Assembly: GCA_022376465.1 (NCBI GenBank)
Contig: JACDTU010000017.1
Location: 124,001-188,000, forward strand
Direction: 5' to 3'
Length of the DNA stretch: 64,000 bases
Origin: Cubamyces lactineus
Lineage: Eukaryota; Basidiomycota; Agaricomycetes; Polyporales; Polyporaceae
In this document: positions 20,841 through 32,658 of the stretch, one piece after another
Layout: each line of letters opens with the position of its first letter
Position numbering within the stretch: position 1 is the first letter of the stretch
Program-made: the position numbers and the translations under genes
Notes under the pieces: generated by a model
The model's database searches: none
What the model was told of the DNA's origin: nothing
The model's input: the letters and a program-made list of their open reading frames with translations, nothing else

Positions 20841-21130
20841 GGGGGCCGAGGAAAGAGTGCTACGCGACGCAGGCGCTCCGCACGCCCAGCGATAAATCCA
20901 TCCGACTTTCTCGGAACGCCCAACTTCTGCAGTGCTGCACGCACACTGCGGCACACTGCTGGCTTCTTTGATATGCAAGAGAAGATATGGATGTATGTTT
21001 ACAGGCATGAAAAAAAATTGCGTAGTATCCCAAGATGTCCGATTATGCGCCAAAAGTCTGATACATTAGAATAATGTCCTACCTACATACCAAGTCCATC
21101 CGAGCCTCCCGCACAACGCGTGGCTGTCCA

Positions 21131-22433
21131 TCATGAGCTCGCAACGCCCGTATACACCGTCAGTGTCGGTCGCACCGCTGGTGGCTGGGGCAGTGGCCGA
21201 GGCAGCGCGGCCGCTACGACGTTCTCTGGTGTCTCCGACACCGTCGGCATAGGCCTGTACGCATCCGCCACCCGGATCTGTCCCGGCGGCGACTCGACGC
21301 GAGGCACGGATACCTCCGCCTGCTGCTCCTGCACGTTCGCCGCCCAATTATCTTGGACCACGCCCCTCCAATGCGAGTAGCTCCCGAGCACGTTCGGGGT
21401 CCACGTTGTGCCCCTCCGCAGCCCGGAGCCGGAAACCGTGCCGGACGACGATGAGGAGGCAGACCCGTTCCCGCGCGCAACCGTGGCCGGGGAGGGTCGA
21501 CTCTTCTGCGACGAATCGCGCGAGAACGCCTGGTAACATGCGTCCTCGGTCGAGGTCTTGCGCGTGAAGAGATTGTGCCCCACGCTCGCGATTGAATCGC
21601 TGCGCTCCGTCTCGATGGCGATGGAGTCGTTGCGTTCGGGCTGCATGCCCACTGTTGATGGCGATGATTGCGAGATGGAGATGGGTGACATGGGTTCGAG
21701 AGGGGGTAACGGAGAGGTCGCCATGGTCGCGAACGGTCGACTGAGCGTCGATGGGCCCGAGGACGTGCTTGCGGGGAGGCTCGCACGCTTGTCTGGCTCT
21801 GGGAATCCGTAGATGGGTGATGAGACGACTTGGTTAGACTCGCGCAGGAACTGTATCCGGAGCGAGGGAAGGCGGCCAAGGCGGGTATTTTCCCGAGTGA
21901 ACTGTAGCCTCGGGAATTGAAGGAGAGACGGAGTAGGGAATAACTTATGAAGGACGGAGGGCTCTGGCATGGGAAGCGCAGCCTCCGGGTCGCGCGGGAG
22001 CACATCCTCCTTGTCCCCGATGTCGACTGTTTCGGAAGGCTCGGGCATAGTCATCGGAGGCACGGGTACTCGGGCGGGTGGTGCTCGAATCCTGAACCCC
22101 CACTCGTCTACATCTCCAGATCGATCCCTCTGGTGGGAGGTCGGCTGCGTTTTCGGAGGCAGAGGTGGTGTCCCATTCGCGGTGAATAGTAGGGGCATGT
22201 GCGCTTCTGGATCGCCCGCGTACGAGCTCATGAAGCGCTGCTGCATCTCCGGGAGTTGTGCAGCACGAAGCATCTTCTGGCGCCGCCAGATGTATACGCT
22301 GAACGTAAGGAGAGCAGCTCCAACGATGATGATGATGACGGTTGCTGCAGTCCGCCATCCTGTAGACACCTGCCCGAAGAGTCCCCGATGTGAGATTGCT
22401 CGCTCGGAATGCCGTAGCGGAGGGACTTACCAT
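21131..22433 (-). CDS. Single-pass membrane protein with long Ser/Pro-rich tail
   Basis: 413-residue hypothetical protein. Only the ATG itself lies in exon 1 (22433-22431). A 61-bp GTAAGT...GGGCAG intron follows, then exon 2 (22369-21131). After four residues a membrane helix (about 7-28, AATVIIIIVGAALLTFSVYI) is followed by a basic anchor WRRQK, suggesting the tail is cytosolic. The tail is rich in Pro/Ser/Thr and has no recognised domain. This layout (short N-terminus, one helix, long disordered tail) is common among fungal sensor-like or adaptor proteins, but the function is unknown. Without splicing the helix frame has no ATG near it, which supports the two-exon model. Confidence 0.65.
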
Positions 22434-23456
22434 GAGGCTTTGGAACGACAGAAACCAAACACTCACTGAACACCGGAAACTATCCGCATGCAAACGAAAG
22501 CCAGGAAGAAAACGAGGAACGAGGCCTTATGGCCGCAAGTAAAGCGAATGGGAAGAGGAGAAGAGATGCGCTCATGAGAACCTTGGATGCTATATGCCTA
22601 CCTGTACTACATCACTGCCTCGGCGGTTATAAGCCGTCCATGCGCGCTGGTCACTGAGCTGATGCAGCGATGTCTGAGGTCTCAGCCGGACTAGGTGGGG
22701 AATGCCGGCGGTTCCCATGCGAGATATGTAACAAGGCGCTGCAAAGACAGTGGACTTACCTGCCCCGAAACAAGTTAGAAATCGAAATTAGCCCTGCTGA
22801 ATGGCCGCCGGTGTGAGGGACGCCCTCGAAATCCGAGCTCGGGTCCCTTGCTAAATTGCTACTGATGCTGCCCTCGGGGCCCGGGCTTGGATGGACAACC
22901 GGCTCGAGTGCCGGGGCAGCCTATCGTGAGGAGATCAAATTGGGAGAGACAATTTGGAAGATCAAACGTTGGACCCTCAGACAAACTCCTCAGATCTTTG
23001 CCGAGGCAGTGTGGTGCCATGCTCATCGCTGCACACTAAAATGTACATGTAAGGTCGCGAGCCGCCATATGGCACCATCAGAAACGATCCGAGGAGACCA
23101 AAGATTCACTCACGGACATGAGCGGAAAGTCTGTCGACGTCAGTGTGCCGTGCATGCGCATGTACTATGAGAGCTAGCTTCAGTCAACCTACATCATGTA
23201 TGCCCGCACGTGCCTTGTATGATGGATCGCCCAGCACGGAGAAATATATTGATAGTCGTTATATTTTTGTCATCTGGCCCGGTCCCTTTCGGAGTCGTCG
23301 CGGTGGTTTGCATGCAAAATCAAGATGTACCTGAAACCATCGGTGGCAGTAGTAAGCGCCCATGCTATGACGACATAGTTACTGTTTACCGGTGGCGTAC
23401 TTGAAGTTGTTACTGTACCACACTCGCACTTCTCAGGCTTTTACGTCCTCAAGAGG
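22434..23456. other. Intergenic between divergent genes
   Basis: About 1 kb between the minus-strand membrane protein and plus-strand CMC4. Short frames here show no family features. No TATA box or repeat stands out. Confidence 0.45.
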
Positions 23457-23822
23457 ATGAAGAAGGTACAGTTATGCTCATTTTCAGTGACGATTTAGTG
23501 TCTTGAAGAAGATATACTCATACATACATTATAAGGAATCTACTGACCCACCGTGTCAGGCACAAGGTAAGCTGTCCTATGAACACGCACTTGAGTCACT
23601 ACGACATGATATCTGAACCACTTAACCATAGCCTGCGCGTTGCAATCGTGCCTCAACAAGAACACCTACAGCCCCGAGAAATGTGACGAACACCTTCGCA
23701 AACTGTACAGGTGTTGTTGGAGCATGTACAAGGAGACAGACGGACGGGGCGAGTCGACTGCTTGTCCGATGCCCAATGTTGTCCGACGGTGGCTGAAGAG
23801 CCATAGCGAAAACACAGATTGA
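23457..23822 (+). CDS. CMC4: CMC4-like twin-cysteine mitochondrial protein
   Basis: Small protein of the mitochondrial intermembrane space, of the CHCH type imported and oxidised by the Mia40 relay. Three exons: 23457-23465, 23536-23566 and 23632-23822, giving 76 residues. The spliced product has PCQAQACALQSC, then C-x9-C (CDEHLRKLYRC) followed by a second cysteine, then TACPMPN and a basic end. This follows the yeast Cmc4 cysteine pattern closely. The third exon alone is convincing. The first exon (three codons) and its 70-bp intron are the weakest part, because the second exon has no ATG. It is easily missed by gene finders because of size. Confidence 0.75.
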
Positions 23823-24184
23823 TTCAGAGGCCGTGCCTTGTAGCCGTAGATCGCCACAATCCCAGCCTAGCTCACCGCTTCGCCATTAGGAATACCAATT
23901 CGGCGACGATATCACTCTATGCAGGGACTGTAATACTACATGCGTTTCTCGAGCGCAGTTTCGGATTGAACTGCCGCTTGCGCTTAAGTGGGTCTTTTCG
24001 GCCCTGTGACAATGACATGTACATGATGGCTACCGCCAGGACAAGTCCGAGGTCCGACACGGTACGCCGGGTGCATACAGAATCGCCTTCGCGAAAATAC
24101 GCTGCCATGTCGGGTTCATGCCGCAAAGTACGCAGGGCTAGCCATTAGGGCTGTTCAGATTCGATGCGCCTCGCTCACATATGT
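23823..24184. other. Intergenic, 3' of CMC4
   Basis: Nothing recognised. It ends at the target duplication of the MITE. Confidence 0.5.
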
Positions 24185-24193
24185 GAGCTTGTC

Positions 24194-24746
24194 ACTAGAG
24201 GTTAACGTCCCAGGTACCTTAACGTCCCACCTGAAAGGCTCTGCCTTTTGGACTCCGCTGTGGCGCCATCACCCGGCGCCACGGCAGCCCTCGCGCGCGA
24301 CACCGCGCGACCTCCCTCGCGAAGGTGTTTACTACTCGCGCATAGGCCTATCAAGGAGCATCTTGCTAAACAAAAGGATAAGAGGCTCAGAGTGCTTTAG
24401 TGCCTAATATGAAACTTATATCTGGTTAGGAGAAACCTCCTTGAGCAACACGGTTCCGTGCGCGCGAGGCATATGCGCAGACAGACGCCAAACTATGGGC
24501 CTGAATGCGCACTTGAGCAGCGAGCGGCGTCCCAAAAGCTGTTCCGAGTCAAAGTAAACAATAAAGCCGTACTCAGAAGCCCATTAAAGAACAACCTAAG
24601 CGTTAGCGTTAGCGTTTCAACCCTTGCGCGAGTATTAAACACCTGCGCGAGGGAGGTCGCGCGGTGTCGCGCGCGAGGGCTGCCGTGATGGCGCCACAGC
24701 GGAGTCCAAAAGGCAGAGCCTTTCAGGTGGGACGTTAACCTCTAGT
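24194..24746. mobile_element. Mutator-like MITE with long terminal inverted repeats
   Basis: 553-bp element. About 140 bp at each end are inverted copies (left starts ACTAGAGGTTAACGTCCCA; right ends in its complement). A 9-bp direct duplication GAGCTTGTC flanks it (24185-24193 and 24747-24755), as expected for Mutator-like elements. The left repeat carries two short internal duplications missing from the right one (around 24205-24222 and near the GGCGCCA motif). The centre has no ORF and contains GCGTTA repeated three times near 24600. It is non-autonomous; the transposase must come from elsewhere. Confidence 0.8.
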
Positions 24747-24973
24747 GAGCTTGTCTCCCCTAGGTAGACAATTAATGTGTACCACAAACACTATGTGAGC
24801 CGACATCAAGCCTCCAGCCGTGTTCCCCGACTTAGTTGGGTCCGAATGGAAATAGAGAAAAGGTGTGTTGCGAAAGGTATAATCCTTGTACGAAAGTATT
24901 GTCAAACAAGGTCCCGGAGGTTTCGCCGGTCCGCGCTATCAGCAGGTTGCGCCTCGCCTGCAGACGTCGACGG

Positions 24974-26857
24974 TCAGAACGGCTCCTCGTCCTCACTACT
25001 CTCATCGTCGTCCCAAGCAGGCCTCATCCCCATGTCGACCATGGCGTCAATGTTACTCGCCCAGCGGGGCGCAAACGCATCCTCCATCGACTGCACATGT
25101 TTCCAGGGATTCTTGAACGCGCCGCCAGTAGCGCCAGTTGCCACCGACTCGGTATCTGCTCCGGCTTTGATCCCAGCGTACTTGCGCCAGTCGACGTTCG
25201 TGCCCCACGGCCCGCTCTGAGCACCAGGTCGTGATCCCGAAATGTGCGTGTTTTCATGGCTGAGGCTCTGGGCGTCGGAAGAGGAGGCTACGGAGCGGGT
25301 ATCCTCAGAAGCTTCGGAGACGGAAGGCGCCGCCGAGGGATCGCTTGATTCCGAAAGGCTACCTTCCGATAGGGAGAACGTCGACGCAGACGCAGAGGAG
25401 GTGCTTGCAACAGAGCTGCCGCTCTTCGAAGCGAGACTTGCGCCCTTGCGGAGGTGCGCAGGCATCGCGCGCGCCATTGTTGTAGCAGCGCCCTTGAGCC
25501 CGTGTTTCCGACCTGCCATCTCCGCACGGATTTCGTCCCTCAGACGCGTCCTTGCATCTGGGGCCGCGGCGTCTGAGGAACCCTTCACGACAGCGCTCCA
25601 GTTCTTCAGGTGCGGAGGCATGGGGGCAACGCGACGTTCTGTCTGTGAGCGACCCGATGCTGAGCTGAGCTCGCGTCGCGCTTCACGTTCGCGTTGATGA
25701 ACCTGGTGCGGGTTCTGGCGCTGGCCCCAGCCAACGCCGCGCCCTCCGCGGTGACTGCGTTCGTTATCCCGCTGGCGTGCGCGCTCTGCGAAACGTGCTT
25801 CGCGTTTACGCTCCCCGCATTCCTTGCATATCCCGCTAACGCAGAGCGCTCCATGCACGCTGCACAGGTTCTTCTCTGCTTCCAAGGCATCGTCGTAGTT
25901 GTCGCCGTCATCTTCCGCATCGGACGAAGGTGAAATCGCGGACGCTGAGGGTGAAGAGCGCGTGACCACGACGTCGCTCGCCTTTGGGATGTCAGAACCG
26001 TGTATAGCCGGAACGAAGCGCGGAGATGGGTGTAGGAACCCGGGATGTGCGGTACTGCGATTGTCCGATAGGTCGGAGGCGGAGGCGGGGGCATCACTGA
26101 AGTCAGACACTGTGCTAGGAGCTTTGGCGCGATTCGGACTGAATAAGGCTTGGTGGTTTTGCTTTGGGGGCTTGTCTGCATCGCGCTTCGGGATGGGTTT
26201 GCACAGCGGATGGCGCGTGATGTCTTCCGATGGAGGCTCGCAGTAGCTAGACCGTGGGTAAGGGTTTACGATGAGACTAAGGTGTGGAGCAAATTAGTGC
26301 AACCATTCACGGGGTTTCTTTCTAGATCCTGCGAACCTATCATTTTGCGGAGACCATTTTCTGAACCAAGACGAGCGAATGTCTCGACAAATCCACCCTA
26401 CAATCGGTGTGAGTAAGGTTGACGAGATGCTAGCGCGAACTGTTTCGGCCTACCAGCTTTTTGTACCATGCGCGTTGTGGTCAGAGTGCAAGGGAATATG
26501 GATGAGACTTCCCGCGACTCCACAGGAGTTGGCTTCTGAAGAAACTCGCACCAGCGGTGTTCGCCCATGAGGCGGTCGAAATCAGGCCCATCTTTGAGTG
26601 TCTCAATGAGCACGACATTAGGGGACTGTGGCTGGCTGTTAATGCTCGCACTCGGCAAGGCTGCACGGCAGCAAAAACGTCACCTTTGGCTTGTGATAGA
26701 AGGCGAGGATATGCTCCTGGCCGATGATGCACGCGATCCAGCGGGCGAAGGTTCTGCTGTCGTCGAGTGCCAAGTATGGCTGCTCGGGGTACGGGTTCAC
26801 CACGGTGAAGAACCGGGTGTCATCGGCGGGCGGAGGTGTGGGCGCGCGTTTCGGCAT
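24974..26857 (-). CDS. Hypothetical protein, head-to-head paralogue 1
   Basis: 569 residues from four exons: 26857-26684, 26625-26454, 26397-26337 and 26276-24974 (introns 58, 56 and 60 bp). It shares order, phases and motifs with the divergent gene at 27809-30357. The N-terminus is MPKRAPTPPPADD..., then VNPYP and FARWIACI...FYHKPK, a second module LMGEHRWCEFL, a third GW...WF, and NPYP...YCEPPSED. After about 230 residues comes a small cysteine motif, LCSVHGALCVSGICKECGER. A basic helix follows, then a Ser-rich disordered region and an acidic C-terminus (DDDESSEDEEPF). I know of no function; the conserved N-terminus looks like a compact folded domain. The third donor is the weak GTTCGC. Confidence 0.75.
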
Positions 26858-27808
26858 AGCGAGTGAGGGAGGTGTGGATTCGGAGGACTGTGGGAGTTGG
26901 GCCCGAGGACGCCATGGTGCGAGCTGTTATATCGGTGCGGACAGCGATGCTTTGACCTAACACATTGTGCCACAGCCGAGGGCCGTTTCTGCGGCCGAAG
27001 CAAAGCGTATGTGGTCAGAGCCACTCGCAGTTCCCCGGTAAGGCATTGTCTAACAAAGAGTCAAAGCGGTTAAGACTCTTGAATCTGTTGACAAGATCCA
27101 TGGTCAAACAGCATGGTGACACGCCAATGATGCAATCTACTGCTGTATCCAGCATATTGGAGACCGATTAGTAGCACGTCGTTGCCGTGTGGCTCACATA
27201 ACCCAAGACAATAGCGAGTTTCAAAATGTTGCAAGTGGGCCACCCAGGACCGCGTCTTACAACCTGCTACGACCGTGGCAGTATGCAGATTCTCTGAGCT
27301 ATCGGCCGTGAGTCTTCACCATAGCGAGAGGGATCCACATGTCAACATTTACTCACCAACCGGACGGCCTTGTCTCGGCGAAGCAGAACGTACGGCATTG
27401 CTGCAGCTCACTCTCCAGAAGCTATATGTCGCGGGACCGCAGGGCACAAGGTATGTCTAACGGTTGCGCATGCTCGTGCTGCAGGATCAGTTGTAAAAAA
27501 GTGCGGAGACCAAGATCCCAAAATCCGCGCAGGATAGTAGTAATAGAGATAAAACAAGTTAGATTGTCAGCCGAAGCTGCTTCATAATTACTTATCTAGT
27601 AAGTGATCTAATCGAATTATTGATGCTAACAGAGAAAGTGTATTCATCCGGCTAATGGCTCTAATCCACGATAAGAAGAATTTTTTACGGGGCTTCTAAT
27701 TCTATTACCGCAGCACTTTGCAGAGTGTACTGATAGTTTAACCTGCGGCATCAATGCTTTCTTCTGCCACCCACCACTGCAACTGCGAGTCGAAGGGATC
27801 CCGATACG
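26858..27808. promoter_or_regulatory. Shared divergent promoter region of the paralogue pair
   Basis: 951 bp between the two divergently transcribed start codons. A stretch at about 27490-27700 is clearly more AT-rich than the surroundings. No ORF of note is present. Confidence 0.5.
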
Positions 27809-30357
27809 ATGCCAAAGCGAGCAAAGACACCCGAAATTCCCGACGATGCCAAGTATCTGACTATCGTGAACCCATATCCCGCCCACCCGAACATGGAAAT
27901 CGAGGCTCATCGCAGGGAGTTCGCGAGGTGGATCGCGGCATGTATAGATCCCATATACCTCCGTGCATTCTATCATAAACCTACAGTAGGTGGTCAACGC
28001 AATGACGCGTCGAGAGAGCTGCAATAACGCGTCTGCGTCGCGGTGTATAGTCTCCGGGAAGCGTGATCGTCGAGATCGACGAGACCTTACCGGACTTCAA
28101 ACGTCTCCTCGGTATGCACAAGTGGTCGGAGATACTCGTCGAACCCAAGGAGGAGGCCCGCTCTGCATCCAAGGTTTTTTATTGCACCTGGAATTCCGAC
28201 CGCGACGTACAGAAGAACGGTACGCAGACCCTCCGCGCGTCTAATGCCGCTAGCCTTACGCCTTCGTTACGCAGGGTGGAAGCGGATCGACGTTGTGGAT
28301 AGGTGGTTCAAGTCTAAAGCGTAAGCCGGGGTCCATCCGTAGCTTCGAACGCTACTCAGCATCACTCAGCCCATCAAAGTTTGTGTCTCCATATCCGCCC
28401 ACTCACTGGTGCGACGTCCCAAGGGAGAGGAATGTTATACACAACTCGTTATGTAGGCCGCTTCCTCGTATGGACTTTCCTCCGCCGCCTCCTGAACGTA
28501 TGCCAGTTGGTGAGAATGCACAGAATTCTTTATGGGCCAGTAGTTAACGCAATATGCCCCAGTGGGTACCCCGGAATGGCAGGCATGGAAAGAGCGCCAG
28601 GACGGTATGCGAACGGTGACCGCCTGGACTAGAGATGCGCCGCCACCAGCGCTCTCGGCCAATATCTCTTCCCCCGCCTCCACCCCGCCCGTGTCACGCT
28701 CAGGCTCTACACGCGGCGGTGGTTCGGTTCAAACGATTCCCGTAGCAGCCTGTGAGTGTCTATTCTACACATACAGATGTGTCACCCAAACTAGATTGCT
28801 TGCCCAGGGAGGACCGCTACTGCGCCTACTTCGCCCCCTGGCCTTCCCCCTGGTCTGACACGGGGCGGCTCATCGTCCGGCTCCTCACAGCAGTCTGTCG
28901 GAAGCAAGGGAGGGTGGGGCGGCCCGTCATCTACGAGGTCCGTTTCTCCGCATGCCACGACAAAGTCAAGCTCTGGAACCTCCAGCGGCGATGACGCCCC
29001 GCCTCCCACCCCGTCAGTGGCCAACGTAGACCAGGATCCGATGATCGCCGGTGGACCGGTTCAAGGCTCCTTCGCTGCACTCTCCGTGGACGATATTGAC
29101 GACGAGCTGTACTACGACGGCGGGGGGAATCTGCAACAGGATGACGACGCCAAGCCTGCTGCGAGTGCAGAGATCGACATCATGTACTTCCCACGCGCAG
29201 ACTCGGTCTTTGTGCACAAGGCCGCAGGTTCGCTCACAACTCCTGGAGAGGACATTGATAACGCGGACGAGGGTGAGGACGAGGACGAAGACGATCTCGC
29301 CGACAACACGGGCGAGAAAGAACTGATCTGTCCTGAACACAACGTCGTATGCAAGAAGGGCATTTGCAGCGTCATGGCGAAGATCTTGCGCGCGAAGAAA
29401 GCCGAGGAACGGCGGCAAGAGCTCGCAAGAGAACGCGCGGAGAGGGAGGCAAAGCGCGCGAAAGCGGCCGCGAAGAAGAAACCGGGCAAACTCCCTTTGA
29501 TGACGCCTTCCCCGGCTAGCTCAAACACCAGCGGTAGCGGAGGCATCCTACCCAAGCATCTGCGCCCCGGGTCTGCCGCACCCGCAGTACGCGCACCGCC
29601 GCCCCACCTCAGAAGCGGCGCACCTCCGTTGTCGCCGTCGACGGGTCCGGGCATGAGGCAAATACCCGCACACTTGCGACCCGCGAAACCCTCCCCCGAG
29701 CCGATCGCGGGAGGTCGCTCGACGCCCACGCCCTCTCGCCGCGGCGACGATGATGCGCGTTCCGAAACGAGCGGGTGGGGCAACATCTCAGAGGGCCCCT
29801 GGGCGATGCCGGACTCGCAGCGTGCCAAGAGCAAGCCGCGCGCGACGCCTGCGCCTGCTCCCAAGGCTCCCGCATCTACGTGGGGCAAGGCGCCCTCCAT
29901 CTCTGCGTCCTCGGTTCGTCGCAACAATGACAGCTGGAGCGTCTCAGCTGGGGATGCCGATGTCCGCGACCGCGACGATGGCGCTACTACCAGCCCCTGG
30001 GCCTCAGCTAAGAAGACCACAAGCAGACCGCCCGCGCCGCGCGACGTCGGGGCTTGGACGCGCGCGCCGTCCATCTCCGCATCTTCCGTCCGACGCAACA
30101 ACGACAGCTGGAGCCTTTCTGCTCGCAGCGCAGCAGGTGGCCTCGATGATGACGCGAACTCTGCCGTGGGGAGCGACGACGGTGACTGGGGACGACCGCC
30201 CAGTGTGATTGGTGTCGGGCGGCAGCAGTCATGGGCCGAACAGATGGATGAAGAAGACGAGCTTGAGTATGCCGCCGCCGCGCCCGACGATGATGTACGC
30301 TCCGTCGCCGCCAGCACCACGAGCGGCTGGGGGAACGTCTCCGCTGGTCCGTGGTAA
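27809..30357 (+). CDS. Hypothetical protein, head-to-head paralogue 2
   Basis: 756 residues from six exons: 27809-27985, 28051-28219, 28275-28320, 28370-28509, 28563-28751 and 28808-30357. The first three introns sit at the same places and phases as in paralogue 1. The N-terminus is MPKRAKTPEIPDDAKYL..., followed by VNPYP, FARWIAACI...FYHKPT, LLGMHKWSEIL, KRIDVVDRWF, SPYPPTHWCDVP and LPRMDFPPPPPERMPVG. Later it has the motif ICPEHNVVCKKGIC (compare LCSVHGALCVSGIC) and a Lys/Arg-rich helix. A long low-complexity part carries two copies of APSISASSVRRNNDSWS and two of SGWGN(I/V)S-x-GPW. Function unknown. Confidence 0.78.
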
Positions 30358-30894
30358 GTGTCGTCTTACGGACTCGAGCGCTCGGGATCCAAGAATCTAG
30401 AACAATTGCTTGCTTGCTATTCTTGCTATTTGTCTAATCGTGCTGTCTCTCTGACCCATAGCTTGTCTCGCTGATCACTACTGCTCATCGTCGTGCCGTA
30501 CTCGGATTGTCTACGCTGTAAGATGTTTGTCCTTGACGATATCTGTTACGTTGTCTATCTGTGCTTTCCAGATTCGTTCTCTGCTCCTCGGCCTGCATTT
30601 GTACGATATCGCTATCCTCTCCCGTCGTGTGATTGTTCTGCGTGTGCTGACCATGCAACTGTTACTACTACTCAATGTATACATGCACTTAACCACAAGC
30701 GAGACGATCAGGCTGCTCGACGCGAGAAGTATGGGGGCGTGAACCTAGACAGCCTACGATGCGTTATGTTAGAATATATCTCGCAAATTCGCAAATCCGA
30801 CGGCTCGCTACAGGGTGCATGGGCGTCGGACTCTGCTTGAAAGCCCACTCCTGGGAGTGCTATCACGGACTATAGCTATGCTTTACCCAGCACG
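30358..30894. other. Intergenic between convergent genes
   Basis: 3' flanks of paralogue 2 (plus) and the small secreted protein (minus). No gene is supported. Confidence 0.5.
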
Positions 30895-31587
30895 CTAGCA
30901 GTCCGCCGCTATGAGACGCAATGTCTTCAGTGCCGACGATTCTGGGATGAGACAAATCCCACTTACACCCCGGCTGGATAACAAACGACGGAGTCTGTGC
31001 GACTTCTCCCCTCGAGTCGACGATCTCCCATACAATCGTTGTGCCTGCCGTATGGTATCCCATCAGATTTGTGCACTGCGGTGTGCAAGGTAAAATGATA
31101 ATGTAGCATACCCGCGGAGACGTTTGCTGGCCAGAGGAACTGGGTCGCATCGATGTTGAGGAAAAGCCCAATCAGGTGCCCCCCGCTGATGACACTGTGT
31201 GGTAGGGATCGACCCTCAGTGTGAAGCCTTGGCTCCTAGAGTCATACTACATACTTCTGCATGGATAAATCGATTAGCTCAATAGACTGTCAGCAATTTA
31301 ACGAGACTATGCACTCACAAATTGATATGGCGCTGCGGAATGACATGAAAAATTGAATAGGTGAGCGTGGTTGCAACGTTGGTAGGAAGCAAGCAGTTGT
31401 ACTCACGAAAACCGCCCTCCCAGGTAGCCAACACCGGAACGCACTGCTCGACCAGAGCACTGTCACTAACGTTAGTGCATTTGAAGCATGCGCGGCCAGA
31501 ATGAATTTACGGAGTGTCGATCTCAAGCGGGTACGCTATGACAGAGGCGGCAAGGGCCACGGTGAATGTAAGAGCCTTGAGGAGCAT
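30895..31587 (-). CDS. Small secreted protein with two 14-nt exons
   Basis: 119-residue secreted protein from six exons: 31587-31511, 31459-31407, 31332-31319, 31235-31112, 31044-30967 and 30908-30895. Exons 3 and 6 are only 14 nt. Signal peptide LKALTFTVALAASVIA, then a mature part with VEQCVPVLATWEGGFPPYQF and, at the very end, SADC. A cysteine near each end and the W-x-GG-x-PPY motif recall the one-domain beta-sandwich secreted proteins of basidiomycetes (Kre9/Knh1-like N-terminal fold); this is a resemblance, not proof. All splice sites are GT-AG, and the sum of exons is 120 codons with the stop. A TATAAG motif about 95 bp upstream of the ATG is a possible promoter element. Confidence 0.7.
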
Positions 31588-32658
31588 GGATGTCTGTGCG
31601 AGCGGGGTCAAAAGGTCGGAGTGGTGGATTTTTTGAGCCTCGACTTTGGCGGACGTAGTATTGCCCAGCATCCCCCTTCTTATACAGCCAGAATAGACTT
31701 CGTGAATGTGGCGCCAACCGGACTATGGTTGAACGCCTACAAGGAGGGGTGAGGCCGACTGCGAACTGTCGTAATAGGCGCATGGAGTCGTCGTTTGATC
31801 TTCCAGTCTAGTCATGGGTTATTGCCTCGGACGCTGGCTCAGGCACATGCATTGAGTTGATTGCGTGCAGCAGATGCCTTGCGTAACCTATGCCGTGCTC
31901 AGTGCTCACGCAAGCCATCCATCTTCGCATAACATATGCTGGCTATGGTTCCGGTTGAACCGTGGAAGGCAAATAGACGACTATATGGCCTCGAGCCTCT
32001 GCTCATGGATATCATTGACCGCGGTGGGACCGAAAGACAGTCCTGCAGTCCTGTCAGTGGGAGTGCTGCTGCAGCGCCACTTAATGGCGGTATGATAAGC
32101 GGTATGATGACTAGTGCATAGGATCTAAGACGTACAGTACTAGTACCCATCCAAGTTCACGCACGTTCAGGCCTGGAATGCATGGGAATCTTGGCGGAGA
32201 TCGCATTGTTGGCCGAGCTCGCGACATTGATAACTTAGTGTCAGTTCGGCCTTGTTCCATGCGGTAAGAAGCCGCAAGTACGCCCTTGAGAAGACCGAGA
32301 GACTCAGACCCAAATAGATACAGAGACCTGCGAGATCGTGGCGGGTGTGGGGCAGAAGCCTCCTAAACTTTATAGTCGAGTACCCGTGTTCTTGGGTGCT
32401 TTGGAGCTGGGCGTGCACACTGACTCCACGAGCAAAGCGGCAGATCTGGTCCGGAGGATCCTCAGGGATGATGGCGTACATGTTCCGAGAAATGAAGTCG
32501 ATTTAGATTTCACATAGGAAGGACTATGTAGTTGTAGATAGAAACGGTCAGCGCAGCCACCCCCATACGGTCTGTACATACCTCTACGGCTATGACTCGT
32601 AGTCTCCCATGAATCAGGTAAGATCATCAGTATATACGCTCCGAGCCAAAGGACAAGT
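31588..32658. other. Intergenic, about 1.1 kb
   Basis: Contains the promoter of the small secreted protein and the 3' flank of the zinc-finger gene. A minus-strand frame at 31899-32150 starts with a hydrophobic leader, but no complete gene could be built. Confidence 0.4.

Noticed and set aside
31899..32150. Minus-strand frame starting with a hydrophobic leader (LVIIPLIIPPLSGAAAALPL) and a distant C...RPY pattern like the small secreted protein
   Set aside because: No splice path gave a complete mature domain or the terminal cysteine; treated as chance or a remnant.
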